From NCBI RefSeq assembly GCF_001659785.1, contig NZ_CP015961.1, positions 558,001 to 622,000 on the forward strand: DNA of 64,000 nt, read 5' to 3'. A model generated the notes under the pieces. That model did no database searches and was not told where the DNA came from. It was given only the letters and a program-made list of their open reading frames with translations. A program made the translations under genes and the position numbers. Shown here one piece after another: positions 42,911 to 51,464 of this stretch (its first letter is position 1; every line of letters begins with the position of its first letter). This stretch comes from Dietzia timorensis. GTDB lineage: Bacteria > Actinomycetota > Actinomycetes > Mycobacteriales > Mycobacteriaceae.

Positions 42911-43240
42911 ATGGTCACGACCGAGGCGGCGATCGCGCTCGGTTCGGTCGTGGCCGTGCTCACCATGGCGGTCGGCGGGTTCGCCGCGCTGCTCACACAG
43001 ATCGCCGCCGTCGACGCGGCGCGCGAGGCAGCAAGAGTGGCGGCGGTGTCCGGGGTCGATGCTGGTGCCGATGCCGGCGTGGCCTCGCTCGGCGCGAAAC
43101 CAGGCGAGGTGACGGTCGACTTCAATGGCACGTCTATGACCGCGATCGTGCGCGTCGACGCTCCCGGCCTGCCGAACTGGGCCGGGATCGAGCTCAGCGC
43201 CGAAGCCGTGTCCCGCGCGGAGATGGGGGTGGGCGGATGA
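42911..43240 (+). CDS. TadE-like minor pilin
   Basis: 109 residues from ATG 42911 (MVTTEAAIALGSVVAVLTMA); the frame is open upstream but no better start is seen. The N-terminal VTTEAAIALGSVVAVL is the TadE-type class III pilin signature, with Glu at +5 after cleavage. A helix with AAREAARVAAV repeats and a beta-rich tail (GEVTVDFNGTSMTAIVRVD) follow. Corresponds to Rv3655c-type pseudopilins. The stop overlaps the next start. Confidence 0.85.
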   Translation: MVTTEAAIALGSVVAVLTMAVGGFAALLTQIAAVDAAREAARVAAVSGVDAGADAGVASLGAKPGEVTVDFNGTSMTAIVRVDAPGLPNWAGIELSAEAVSRAEMGVGG

Positions 43241-43593
43241 GACGAGAGCCTGCGACCCGAGATGCAGGGGTCATGACGACGTGGGCCGCGATCGCCTGTG
43301 CGGCGCTACTTATCGCCTTCGTCGGCCTCGCACACATCGGTGCCGCGGTCGTGGCCAGGCACCGGGCCCAGTCGGCGGCGGACCTTGCCGCGCTGGCCGG
43401 GGCGACCGCGCTGCGCGACGGATTCTCGGCGTGCGATGCAGGCGGTGAGCTCGCGACCCGCAACGGCGGCGTACTCGCCGAGTGCCGGGAGGAGGGCGGC
43501 GGAGACGTCTACATAGAAGTAGAGGTCCCGGTGTTGTCGGCGTCGGCGACCGCATGCGCCAGGGCAGGCCCGTGGGAAGGGCCCACGGGATGA
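43237..43593 (+). CDS. TadE/TadF-like pilus-associated protein (Rv3654c type)
   Basis: 118 residues, ATG overlapping the previous stop. The single N-terminal helix TTWAAIACAALLIAFVGLAH follows a short basic leader. After it comes QSAADLAALAGATALRDG, the hallmark of the helicase/secretion-neighbourhood TadE-like family (TadG-like start), with four Cys in the tail (SACDAG, AECREE, ATACARA). Probable minor pilin or assembly factor; last recognisable gene of the tad operon. Confidence 0.83.
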   Translation: MRREPATRDAGVMTTWAAIACAALLIAFVGLAHIGAAVVARHRAQSAADLAALAGATALRDGFSACDAGGELATRNGGVLAECREEGGGDVYIEVEVPVLSASATACARAGPWEGPTG

Positions 43594-43931
43594 CGGCGGC
43601 GGTGTGGGTCGCGCTGGCGGTCGGTATCGCGAGTGCCGTGATCAACACCGTGTCGGTTTGGTTCGTGTTCCGCACGTCTAGGCTGGCTCAGTTTCGCGAA
43701 AACTCCGACCGCGCATGGCGCCGCGCGACGTGGATGGTTCAGTTACTCGAATCTCCGGACGCGGACGTTGCAGACGGCGGCCTTACCGTCCTGTCCGTTC
43801 TCGGTGAAGAATATGCGCACGGGCCCCGGCACGACGTTGACCAGGAAGATCGCATGCTCGTCGGCGCTCTTTTGAATAACTTGCTCAGCAAGTGGGCTCT
43901 TGAGTTTTCCCATCCGCCAGAGGAAGCTTGA
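43590..43931 (+). CDS. Small membrane protein, unknown
   Basis: 113 residues from ATG 43590 overlapping the previous stop (ATGA). One N-terminal helix (VWVALAVGIASAVINTVSVWFV) and a soluble tail with acidic residues (ESPDADVADGGLTVLSVLGE). No family recognised. It is coupled to the tad operon by overlap but is not a usual tad component, so it may be an acquired passenger. Confidence 0.6.
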   Translation: MTAAVWVALAVGIASAVINTVSVWFVFRTSRLAQFRENSDRAWRRATWMVQLLESPDADVADGGLTVLSVLGEEYAHGPRHDVDQEDRMLVGALLNNLLSKWALEFSHPPEEA

Positions 43932-43981
43932 AATATGAAAGGACCACGAAATTCGGGGTTCTCAAACGACTTGGAGCAATG

Positions 43982-44179
43982 ATGGTCAGACACAGGCGTT
44001 TTCGACGGCGAAGCGTTGTCGACCTGATGACCGAAGATCACGCCCGCGCCTTCGCCCGAATCGTCGTGAAGAACAACGAAATCGATGGTGTGGAAACCGA
44101 GCAGTGGGTCAAGGATCTGGCCGAGGGGCGCGAAATTACTCGTCCCATTCTTCGCGAGGCTAGTTCTACCGAGTCCTAA
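43982..44179 (+). CDS. Small basic protein, unknown
   Basis: 65 residues from ATG 43982, chosen for GGAG five bases upstream. A longer form from TTG 43928 overlapping the previous stop is possible. It begins MVRHRRFRRRSVVDLMTEDH and has an acidic C-terminal half. Not recognised. Probably co-transcribed with the membrane protein before it. Confidence 0.45.
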   Translation: MVRHRRFRRRSVVDLMTEDHARAFARIVVKNNEIDGVETEQWVKDLAEGREITRPILREASSTES

Positions 44180-44213
44180 CTTAGGCGATATCGAAGATCG
44201 TTCCGCGCCCTCG

Positions 44214-44840
44214 CTACGCAGGTGAGATCTCGCTTTCGACGACCCACTTGTGGTTGGTCATCTCCTTCCCGTCCATTTCGAAATCGACCATGTACACCGT
44301 CTCTTCGGTTGACCCCGCGACCGTTCCCTCGGCGCCCTGCATTCCTGACATGTGATCGGCGCCGATGGTCACCGCTGCGCCGTCCGCGACTGGAGCTGCC
44401 GGCGGATCGACGAGCTCCTCTTGAACGACCCATTTGTGGTCCTTGACCGGTGCGCCACCATCGGTCGGTGTGTAGTCCACTGCGTACGTCGTGGTGGTGA
44501 ATGCGCCGGTGATCGTCGCGGAGGCGCCGTCCATGCCGGGCATATGGTCGGTGTGCAGGATGACTTGCGATCCCACCGGGTACTGCGGTTCCGACGCGGG
44601 CTCGATGCCCTCCGGGGCGGGGCCGCCGTCCGGAGAATGTTCGTGATCCATGTCCATTTCGGCATGGTCATGCTCGCCGCCGGACGAGTGATCGGCGTGC
44701 CCGTCGGCGTGCGCCGGGGTTTCTTCGGTGCCGTGGTGTCCGGCGTGCTCGTCAACTGACTCGTCGGCCGAGCACGCTGAAAGGGCACCAACGGCGAGTA
44801 TTGCAGCGGCGACAGTGGACAAAACTCGAATCGAGCGCAT
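44214..44840 (-). CDS. YdhK-family (DUF1541) lipoprotein
   Basis: 208 residues from ATG 44840, with AGGAGG upstream. Signal with lipobox (VGALSAC, Cys about 23), then a His/Asp-rich linker (DEHAGHHGTEE, HDHAEMDMDHEH) that could bind metal. Two tandem DUF1541 repeats follow (GSQVILHTDHMPGMDGASAT with KDHKWVVQEEL; GAAVTIGADHMSGMQGAEGT with TNHKWVVESEI). The family is exported and often found with copper or metal stress genes; the His/Met content (DHMPGM, DHMSGM) supports metal contact, but the function is unproven. Confidence 0.88.
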   Translation of the reverse strand: MRSIRVLSTVAAAILAVGALSACSADESVDEHAGHHGTEETPAHADGHADHSSGGEHDHAEMDMDHEHSPDGGPAPEGIEPASEPQYPVGSQVILHTDHMPGMDGASATITGAFTTTTYAVDYTPTDGGAPVKDHKWVVQEELVDPPAAPVADGAAVTIGADHMSGMQGAEGTVAGSTEETVYMVDFEMDGKEMTNHKWVVESEISPA

Positions 44841-44906
44841 GGAGATCCTCCTCGGGTGTCGCGATTCACCTAACCCTACACCTTTACCCCCAGGGGGTAT
44901 CAAGGC

Positions 44907-47363
44907 TTAGTCGGGAACCGCGTCGCGCAGACAGCCAACGACCTCCTCAAGTAGCCGCACGGCACCCGCCTTGTCCAGGGGATTGTTGCCGTTGCCGCAT
45001 TTCGGGGACTGCACGCACGAGGGGCAGCCGGACTCGCACTCGCACGAGGAAATCGCCTCGCGCGTCGCCGCGAGCCACATTGCAAGCCGGCGAAAGCCGC
45101 GCTCTGCGAAACCCGCCCCGCCCGCGTAGCCGTCGTAGACGAACACCGTGGGCAGTCCGGTATCGGGATGCAGATCCGTCGAGAGCCCGCCGATGTCCCA
45201 GCGGTCGCACGTCGCCACCAGTGGCAGTAGGCCGATGGCCGCGTGCTCGGCGGCGTGCAGCGAACCGGGGACGTCGGCCTCCTCGATACCCGCGGTGCGC
45301 AACAGCTTCGGGGTCACCGTGTACATCACGGCTTTCGTCACCAGCGTCTGCGGCGGCAGGTCCAGCGGCGCGACCTCGAGGATCTGGCCGTAGCGGTCCC
45401 GCCGCTCGAATTCCACGACCTGCGTCGTCACTTCCACCTCGCAGAACGACGCCTGTACGGGACCGGCATCAAGCGTCTCCAGCTCGTCGATCAAGTCGAG
45501 CGAGACCTTTTCGCGCGCGCTCGTCGTCCACTCCGGATCCTCCGGGCGCACGATCGCCACATTGTCGACCAGGTCGAGTTCGTCGACTACAAAAGACTCG
45601 CCCATGTGCAGGTACAGCGCGCCGGGATGCACCTGGGTGCGGGCGCGTCCGGTATCGATCGACCCGAGGATCCGCCCGTCGGAACCGTCGACGATCGTCA
45701 CCTGCGCGCCGCCCGTACCGCGAATGTCTACCTCCGGGTGCGGATCGCCCTCGTCGACGCCCGGATACCAGCCGGCGCGGCGCCTGCGCACGAGCCCGCG
45801 CTCGGCGAGAGATTCGAGCACGCCCACCGCGTCCCAGGCCTCGGCCTCGGCGTGGGTCATCGGGTACTCGGACACCGCGCAGCGCAGCTGCCCGTCGAGG
45901 AGCACGGGGTTCGCCGGATCGGTCACCGTCGCCTCGACCGGCTTGCCGAGCAGCGCCTCGGGGTGATGCACGAGGTAGGTGTCGAGCGGGTCGTCGCGCG
46001 CGACGAGTACGACGAGCGAACCCTGCCCGCGCCGCCCGGCGCGGCCCGCCTGCTGCCAGAACGACGCGCGAGTACCGGGGAATCCCGCCGAGATCACGGC
46101 GTCGAGACCGGAGATGTCCACCCCGAGCTCCAGCGCCGATGTCGACGCAACGCCCATGAGCGTGCCGTCGCCGAGCGCCTTTTCCAGCGCGCGCCGCTCC
46201 GAGGCCAGATAGCCCGCCCGGTAGGCGGCCACCTTTCCCGCGAGCTCGGTCGACTCCGCCGCCGTCAACCCCAGGTCCAGAGGCTCCGAGCCCCATGGGT
46301 CGTCGGGGGCGGGCGGACGTGCGGCGTCACCCAGCATTTCTTTGGTGCGCAGAGCCAGCGATTCCGCGCCGGCGCGCGAACGCACGAACGTGATGGTGTG
46401 CGCGCCCTGCCGCAACAACGCCGCCATGATCCGCGCCGCATCCGACGCCGCCGCACGCCGAACCGGGGCCCCGCCCTCACCGAGGCTGCCGGGTACGAGT
46501 CCCGGTTCCCACAGCGCCACCGTGCGCCCGCCCTGCGGAGAACCGTCATCTGTGACGGCGGAGACGCTGTGCCCCACCAGGCGGGACGCGGCCTCTGCGG
46601 GATCGGACGTCGTCGCCGAGGCGAGTACGAAAGTCGGGGAGGCGCCGAGCGAGCGCGCGAGTCGATCGAGCCGCCGCAGGATCAGCGCGACATTCGAACC
46701 GAAGACGCCGCGGTAGGAGTGGCACTCGTCGACGATGACATAGGTGAGATTGCGTAGCAGACGCGTCCACGAGCCGTGGCGGCCGAGGATCGACAAGTGC
46801 AGCATGTCGGGATTGGTGACGATCCAACGCGAACGCTCGCGAATGAAGCGGCGGGCCTCGGTCGGGGTATCCCCGTCGTAAGTGGATGGCGCGATATCGC
46901 GGAGCTCCGGTACCGCGTCGACGAGCGAGACCAGCGATTCGAGCTGATCCCCGCCAAGCGCTTTCGTCGGCGCGAGGTACAGGACCGTGGACCGCGGAGA
47001 ACGCGCCAGGTCGCTGAGCGCGGGGAGTTGATAGCCCAGCGATTTGCCCGACGCGGTGCCCGTGGAGACGACGACGTGCTCGCCCGCATGCGCCTTCTCG
47101 GCGACGGCGACCTGATGCGCATACGGAAGGCTGAGACCGGCGGCCGTGAGATGGTCTCGCAGGCTGGGAAGAACCCACTCCGGCCACTCCCCGAAAGTGG
47201 ATGTCTGCGGGGGTAGATCGGCGACGAATGTAACGGGATCGGTGTGGCGCGGCGTGGCCACGCGGAGCACGTCGTCGAGCAGCTCGCGACCGAAGGTCGG
47301 CGCGGCGCCGCCGGCGCTGCCAGGAGTGTGTTCGTCCTGGTGGGGGAGGGCCGGCGGGGTCAT
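44907..47363 (-). CDS. DEAD/DEAH-box helicase with DUF1998 domain (MrfA/Rv3649 type)
   Basis: 818 residues. Walker A STGTASGKSLGYQLPAL, motif II IVDECHSYRG (DECH box), motif III LASATTSDPAE and motif VI QQAGRAGRRGQGSL define a superfamily 2 helicase. The C-terminal DUF1998 domain ends in a four-Cys cluster (CECESGCPSCVQSPKCGNGN), a metal-binding site. B. subtilis MrfA has the same architecture and acts in repair of mitomycin-type DNA damage; a similar cytosolic repair role is likely. It lies next to the tad cluster in most actinobacteria, which gave that cluster its helicase-neighbourhood name. Confidence 0.9.
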   Translation of the reverse strand: MTPPALPHQDEHTPGSAGGAAPTFGRELLDDVLRVATPRHTDPVTFVADLPPQTSTFGEWPEWVLPSLRDHLTAAGLSLPYAHQVAVAEKAHAGEHVVVSTGTASGKSLGYQLPALSDLARSPRSTVLYLAPTKALGGDQLESLVSLVDAVPELRDIAPSTYDGDTPTEARRFIRERSRWIVTNPDMLHLSILGRHGSWTRLLRNLTYVIVDECHSYRGVFGSNVALILRRLDRLARSLGASPTFVLASATTSDPAEAASRLVGHSVSAVTDDGSPQGGRTVALWEPGLVPGSLGEGGAPVRRAAASDAARIMAALLRQGAHTITFVRSRAGAESLALRTKEMLGDAARPPAPDDPWGSEPLDLGLTAAESTELAGKVAAYRAGYLASERRALEKALGDGTLMGVASTSALELGVDISGLDAVISAGFPGTRASFWQQAGRAGRRGQGSLVVLVARDDPLDTYLVHHPEALLGKPVEATVTDPANPVLLDGQLRCAVSEYPMTHAEAEAWDAVGVLESLAERGLVRRRRAGWYPGVDEGDPHPEVDIRGTGGAQVTIVDGSDGRILGSIDTGRARTQVHPGALYLHMGESFVVDELDLVDNVAIVRPEDPEWTTSAREKVSLDLIDELETLDAGPVQASFCEVEVTTQVVEFERRDRYGQILEVAPLDLPPQTLVTKAVMYTVTPKLLRTAGIEEADVPGSLHAAEHAAIGLLPLVATCDRWDIGGLSTDLHPDTGLPTVFVYDGYAGGAGFAERGFRRLAMWLAATREAISSCECESGCPSCVQSPKCGNGNNPLDKAGAVRLLEEVVGCLRDAVPD

Positions 47364-47726
47364 GCGTCCAAGGTTAGCGCGACCGGCGCGCGGTGTGTGA
47401 ACCCGAATCCGCCGGCCCGCGCGCGGCGCACGGCAGGCCGCGAGGTGGCCCCGAAACGGGGGAATCCGGGCCCGGCGGGGGCGGAACCCAAGTGAACTTC
47501 AGGAATTAGGGGTTTCGCTTTGCCAAACTTCATGTTCTACTTAGTTTCGGTCGCAGCTTCTGTGTCGGTACACCCCGCATGCAGGATCTCAAGATGCGGG
47601 TAGACGTATGTCGCTGGAGAGTTCTCGAGGGGGTTCTCCGCTTTTCTCGTTACACCTAATTCTGCCCGGCGCGGGAGAACCTAACGCGCGCCGTACATCA
47701 AGTTAGACGAAGGATTTAAGATAAGC
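47364..47726 (+). promoter_or_regulatory. Upstream region and long 5' leader of cspA
   Basis: About 360 bases between the divergent helicase and cspA genes with no gene. The stretch after about 47500 is locally A+T-richer (AGGAATTAGGGGTTTCGCTT, TTCTACTTAGTTTCGG) and is likely the promoter and long untranslated leader typical of cold-shock genes. I cannot define a thermosensor fold by eye. Confidence 0.45.
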
Positions 47727-47930
47727 ATGGCACAGGGCACTGTGAAGTGGTTCAACGCTGAAAAGGGCTACGGTTTCATCGCCCCTGAAGACGGCTCCGC
47801 TGACGTATTCGTTCACTACTCGGAGATTCAGGGCAACGGCTTCCGCACCCTCGAAGAGAACCAGAGTGTCGAATTCGAAATCGGCACCGGCCAGAAGGGC
47901 CCGCAGGCCATGGGCGTTCGCGCGCTCTAA
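47727..47930 (+). CDS. cspA: Cold-shock protein CspA
   Basis: 67 residues, ATG, full length for the family. RNP1 [11 protein letters not shown] and RNP2 DVFVHYSEI are both present, plus the conserved start [15 protein letters not shown] and end [11 protein letters not shown] single OB-fold RNA/DNA chaperone that melts mRNA structure. Monocistronic, with a strong hairpin just after it. Confidence 0.97.
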   Translation: MAQGTVKWFNAEKGYGFIAPEDGSADVFVHYSEIQGNGFRTLEENQSVEFEIGTGQKGPQAMGVRAL

Positions 47931-47950
47931 AGGTCTCCACAACTTTCAGT

Positions 47951-47996
47951 CGAACCGCCCGGCACTTTCGCTTTTGCGAAGGAGCCGGGCGGTTCG
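47951..47996 (+). terminator. Hairpin terminator after cspA
   Basis: GAACCGCCCGGC and GCCGGGCGGTTC form a perfect 12-bp stem whose loop contains an inner CTTTCGC/GCGAAGG hairpin. It starts 21 bases after the cspA stop. The T tract is weak (GCTATTTCC), as often in high-GC actinobacteria. Confidence 0.85.
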
Positions 47997-48077
47997 CTAT
48001 TTCCGCACCCGCCCGAATCCGCCCTTCGGGTTCGGCCGACGGATGCGCGCCGCCGGCGATCCGGGCATGCTTGAGGT

Positions 48078-48944
48078 GTGTGCCTCATCGTTGTCGCCCG
48101 CCATGTCCACCCCCGTTTTCCGCTGGTCGTCGCGGCGAACCGCGATGAGGTTTTCGAGCGCGACGCCGCCGGCTTGGATCGCTGGTCGGAAGCGCAGTTC
48201 GCCGAGGGGATCGGCGCGACCTTGCCGTCATCCACAAATGGTGTCCCACAACCGATGACGCCGGAGGGCCTTGTCGCCGGGCGGGACCGCACCGCCGGCG
48301 GGACGTGGCTCGCGGTCGCGGCCGGCGGGAGATTCTCGGCCGTCACCAACGTTCGCGACGCGAGCGCCCCGCCCACGGCACTGTCCCGGGGACGTCTGCC
48401 GCTGCTCGGTGTCGCCGGCGAGATGCCCGCCGACCTCGCACCCTACGGCCCGGCGAACGTGCTGTGGGGCGACGCGGACCGGCTCATGTGGGCGTCCAAT
48501 CGCGGCGAGCCCGGCCCGCGGGAGGTCGGCGAGGGCGTGCATTCGCTGTCGAACGCGTCGCTCGATACGCCGTGGCCCAAATCGGTTGCCGCCGCGGAAG
48601 CGGTGGGCGAGGTGCTGCGCGAATGGACCGGTCCCACAGCCGGTGGCGACGCGCTCGGAGGAGACGCCCGCGCGCCGGGAGATACTCCGCGCTGGGCGGC
48701 GCAGCTCCTTCAGCCGCTGCTCTCCCGCGAACGCGCCGCCCTGGGCGCGCTTCCCGACACCGGCGTGCCCATCACTTCCGAGTGGTTCCTGTCCGCGCCA
48801 TTCGTGCGCATGCCCGGGTACGGGACCCGGTGCCAGACGGCCGTCGCCGTATCGAATTCCGGCGCGGTGTCCATTGTCGAGAGGCGGTTCGACTCGACCG
48901 GTTTCGCCACCGAAATCCGCGAGGCGAGAGTGGAGGCGCGATAA
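48078..48944 (+). CDS. TANGO2/NRDE family protein
   Basis: 288 residues from GTG 48078, so the protein starts M-CLIVVARH with Cys at position 2. Family motifs: FPLVVAANRDEVFER (NRDE), GLVAGRDRTAGGTWLAV (GG-W), SNASLDTPWPKS. The family is related to Ntn-type folds; human TANGO2 is linked to lipid/heme handling, and bacterial members have no settled function. Cytosolic, monocistronic. Confidence 0.9.
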   Translation: MCLIVVARHVHPRFPLVVAANRDEVFERDAAGLDRWSEAQFAEGIGATLPSSTNGVPQPMTPEGLVAGRDRTAGGTWLAVAAGGRFSAVTNVRDASAPPTALSRGRLPLLGVAGEMPADLAPYGPANVLWGDADRLMWASNRGEPGPREVGEGVHSLSNASLDTPWPKSVAAAEAVGEVLREWTGPTAGGDALGGDARAPGDTPRWAAQLLQPLLSRERAALGALPDTGVPITSEWFLSAPFVRMPGYGTRCQTAVAVSNSGAVSIVERRFDSTGFATEIREARVEAR

Positions 48945-49082
48945 ATCGGCAGGTGGAGGTGCAAAAATCGGACAGTTGTTGACACGTCACCAAAACGTGA
49001 GTAGGTTTATCCACATCGGCCCCACGAGGGTCGCCACAAATTACCGACGCAGATGCGTCTCCCGAACACACAGGAGAAAACC

Positions 49083-49619
49083 ATGGCTGACTTTGAAGGG
49101 CTTTCCGCAGGTACCTGGAACCTCGACGCGATTCACTCGAACATCGGCTTCCGAGTTCGCCACATGATGGTCTCGAAGGTCAACGGCAACTTCACCGGCG
49201 CCGAAGGCACCATCGTCGTCGACGAGAACGGTTCGGCCAAGATCAACGCCACGATCGACGCCTCGACGATCAACACCAATAATGGCCAGCGCGACGAGCA
49301 CATCCGCTCCTCGGACTTCTTCCACACGGCCGAGTACCCGACGATCGAGTTCACCTCGACCGAGATCAAGTCCTCCGGAGAGGACGCCGAGGTCACCGGC
49401 GATCTCACGATCCACGGCAACACCCGTCCGGTCACCCTCCGCGGTTCCTTCTTCGGTGTTAACTCGGGCAGCGGCAACGATGTCGCCGGCTTCGGGGCCG
49501 AGGGCAAGATCTCTCGCAAGGAGTTCGGCATCGATCTCGAAATGCCGCTCGAGGGCGGCGGAACGGTCATCGGCGATCAGATCACCATCATCCTCGACAT
49601 CGAGGCAGTGAAGGCCTAA
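49083..49619 (+). CDS. YceI-family lipocalin-like protein
   Basis: 178 residues from ATG 49083, with AGGAGA upstream. YceI fold motifs: GTWNLDAIHSNIGFRVRHMM, EHIRSSDFFHTAEYPTIEF, DLTIHGNTRPVTLRG. No signal peptide, so cytosolic, unlike proteobacterial YceI. The family binds isoprenoid chains in a beta-barrel; in actinobacteria its role is unknown. Confidence 0.93.
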   Translation: MADFEGLSAGTWNLDAIHSNIGFRVRHMMVSKVNGNFTGAEGTIVVDENGSAKINATIDASTINTNNGQRDEHIRSSDFFHTAEYPTIEFTSTEIKSSGEDAEVTGDLTIHGNTRPVTLRGSFFGVNSGSGNDVAGFGAEGKISRKEFGIDLEMPLEGGGTVIGDQITIILDIEAVKA

Positions 49620-49659
49620 TATCGCCGAACGCCGGTATCTCTCCGGCATGCACCTCATG

Positions 49660-49695
49660 AAGCGCCTGGTCCCCACCTGCGGGGCCGGGCGCTTT
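49660..49695 (+). terminator. Hairpin after yceI-like gene
   Basis: AAGCGCC...GGCGCTT with an inner CCCC/GGGG pairing forms a strong stem-loop about 40 bases after the stop codon, followed by TC. It is placed to end transcription before the next gene. Confidence 0.7.
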
Positions 49696-49733
49696 CGCGC
49701 GCGTACCGAAGCGCGGGAAGTAAAGTCGAACCC

Positions 49734-50336
49734 ATGCCGAATACGCCGGAATTGCGCGCCGAAGTCGCCGGAGTGGTTGCAGTGGTCGACATCTCCCGCG
49801 AAGGCGAGACGGTCCGCCACGCGGTGTGGCACGTCGCCATCGCCCCTGACGACGCAGGTCCGCGCCTTCGCGGCGCCTGGGTCGTCGGCGAGGCGTCAGA
49901 GCTATCCGGGCTCATCCGCACGAGGCCTGTGTGGGCGCTGTCCGCCGACGCGGAATCCGCCGTGGCGGAAGAGGCGGACTTCCTGCTCGATGCTCCGGCC
50001 ACCGACGCCGCCGTCGACGCCGCGATCGACGCTCTCGACACCGCCTTCGCCGAGGAAAAGAAGCGCACCGGCAACAACTGGGTCACGCCCGACTGGTCGG
50101 TGTCCGCTCGCCTTGCCGCCGAAGACAAGGACTCGGAGATCGACGGGAACCTCGACGACGAGCTTCGCCGCCGCGCGCTCTGGCACGCACGATCGCTGGA
50201 GAACGTGGCCATCGCGTGGGCGCAGTCCCAATCCCAGCGAACCTCTCGGCAGGGCAAGGCCGGCTCGCGAGACTTCCTGCTCGCCGAGGATCTCGGCGGA
50301 CCGCATCCGGCGCCTCTGCCGCTCGCGGCGCGCTGA
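49734..50336 (+). CDS. Conserved hypothetical cytosolic protein
   Basis: 200 residues, ATG. The sequence is soluble, acidic and Ala-rich (AAVDAAIDALDTAFAEEKKR), with a beta-rich start (AEVAGVVAVVDISREGETVR) and RALWHARSLENVAIAWAQS near the end. I do not recognise a family. It is convergent with korB (23 bases between stops). Confidence 0.7.
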   Translation: MPNTPELRAEVAGVVAVVDISREGETVRHAVWHVAIAPDDAGPRLRGAWVVGEASELSGLIRTRPVWALSADAESAVAEEADFLLDAPATDAAVDAAIDALDTAFAEEKKRTGNNWVTPDWSVSARLAAEDKDSEIDGNLDDELRRRALWHARSLENVAIAWAQSQSQRTSRQGKAGSRDFLLAEDLGGPHPAPLPLAAR

Positions 50337-50359
50337 CCAGAGCGCCGTAGCGGCGTTAA

Positions 50360-51427
50360 TTACTCCACAGTCCAGGTATTCGTGCCGTTGAGTAGCGCTT
50401 GGAGGTCGCGGGTCTCCGCGTCCTTCGCCTGAGCGACCTGCTCGCGTGCCTGGTCATCGTAGGTCGGCCGCGTCACCTGCCGGATGATCCCGACGACCGT
50501 GTATTGCAGATCTTGCGAGCTCAGAGACGCGAGCGCTTGCGCGTAGCCGGGATCGTCGGCGTGGGCGTCGTGGACGATGATGTCCGCCTCGTCGACGTCG
50601 GCCGTCGCACGTACCGCGAGACCGAAGCCCTGCTGGACGACACACCACTGATCGTCGGTGCCGAAAAGAATCTTCTCTCCATGACGCACGTGGATCAGGT
50701 GGTCCGGAGCTTCCTCCTTGCGCAGCACGTCGAACGAGCCGTCGTTGAAGATCGGGCAGTCCTGCAGGATCTCCACGAACGCGGTGCCTCGGTGCAGGGC
50801 CGCAGCCATCAGCACCTCGGTGAGCACCGTCCGGTCGGAGTCGAGCGCCCTGGCGACGAAGCTTCCCTGCGCGCCGAGAGCCAGCGAGAGCGTGTTGAAC
50901 GGGTGGTCGATCGAGCCCATCGGCGTCGACTTGGTCACCTTGCCCTCTTCGGACGTGGGAGAGTACTGCCCCTTGGTGAGACCGTAGATGCGGTTATTGA
51001 ACATGAGCACGCGCATGTTCACGTTGCGCCGAAGAGCGTGGATCAGGTGGTTGCCGCCGATGGACAGCGCATCGCCATCGCCGGTGATGACCCATACCGA
51101 CAGATCGGGGCGAGTCGTCGCCAGGCCGGAGGCAATTGTCGGTGCTCGGCCGTGGATGGAGTGCACACCGTAGGTCTCGAGGTAGTAGGGAAAGCGGCTC
51201 GAGCAGCCGATTCCCGAGATGAACGCGACGTTCTCACGCTTGATCCCGAGCTTCGGAAGCACCTGACGAACTGCCGCGAGAATGACGTAGTCGCCGCAGC
51301 CCGGGCACCAACGGACTTCTTGATCGCTGGTGAAGTCCTTCGGCTTCATCGTCTCGTCGGTTTTCGGCACGTCGGAGAGAGCGTCGAGCAGGTCGTGGCC
51401 GACCATGCTGTGTTGTTCGATAGTCAT
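50360..51427 (-). CDS. korB: 2-oxoglutarate:ferredoxin oxidoreductase, beta subunit
   Basis: 355 residues from ATG 51427 (MTIEQHSMVGHDLLDALSDV), in preference to the frame opening at 51523, which would overlap korA. RWCPGCGDYVILAAVRQ carries the Fe-S/TPP Cys motif. VITGDGDALSIGGNHLIHAL (GDG) with NNRIYGLTKGQYSPTS is the thiamine-diphosphate site. KorAB converts 2-oxoglutarate and CoA to succinyl-CoA with ferredoxin as electron acceptor, a TCA-cycle variant present in mycobacteria. It follows korA with a 37-base gap. Confidence 0.94.
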   Translation of the reverse strand: MTIEQHSMVGHDLLDALSDVPKTDETMKPKDFTSDQEVRWCPGCGDYVILAAVRQVLPKLGIKRENVAFISGIGCSSRFPYYLETYGVHSIHGRAPTIASGLATTRPDLSVWVITGDGDALSIGGNHLIHALRRNVNMRVLMFNNRIYGLTKGQYSPTSEEGKVTKSTPMGSIDHPFNTLSLALGAQGSFVARALDSDRTVLTEVLMAAALHRGTAFVEILQDCPIFNDGSFDVLRKEEAPDHLIHVRHGEKILFGTDDQWCVVQQGFGLAVRATADVDEADIIVHDAHADDPGYAQALASLSSQDLQYTVVGIIRQVTRPTYDDQAREQVAQAKDAETRDLQALLNGTNTWTVE

Positions 51428-51464
51428 GGGCAGTGACCGTCCTGTTGTCGAAAAGGCGGGCGAG

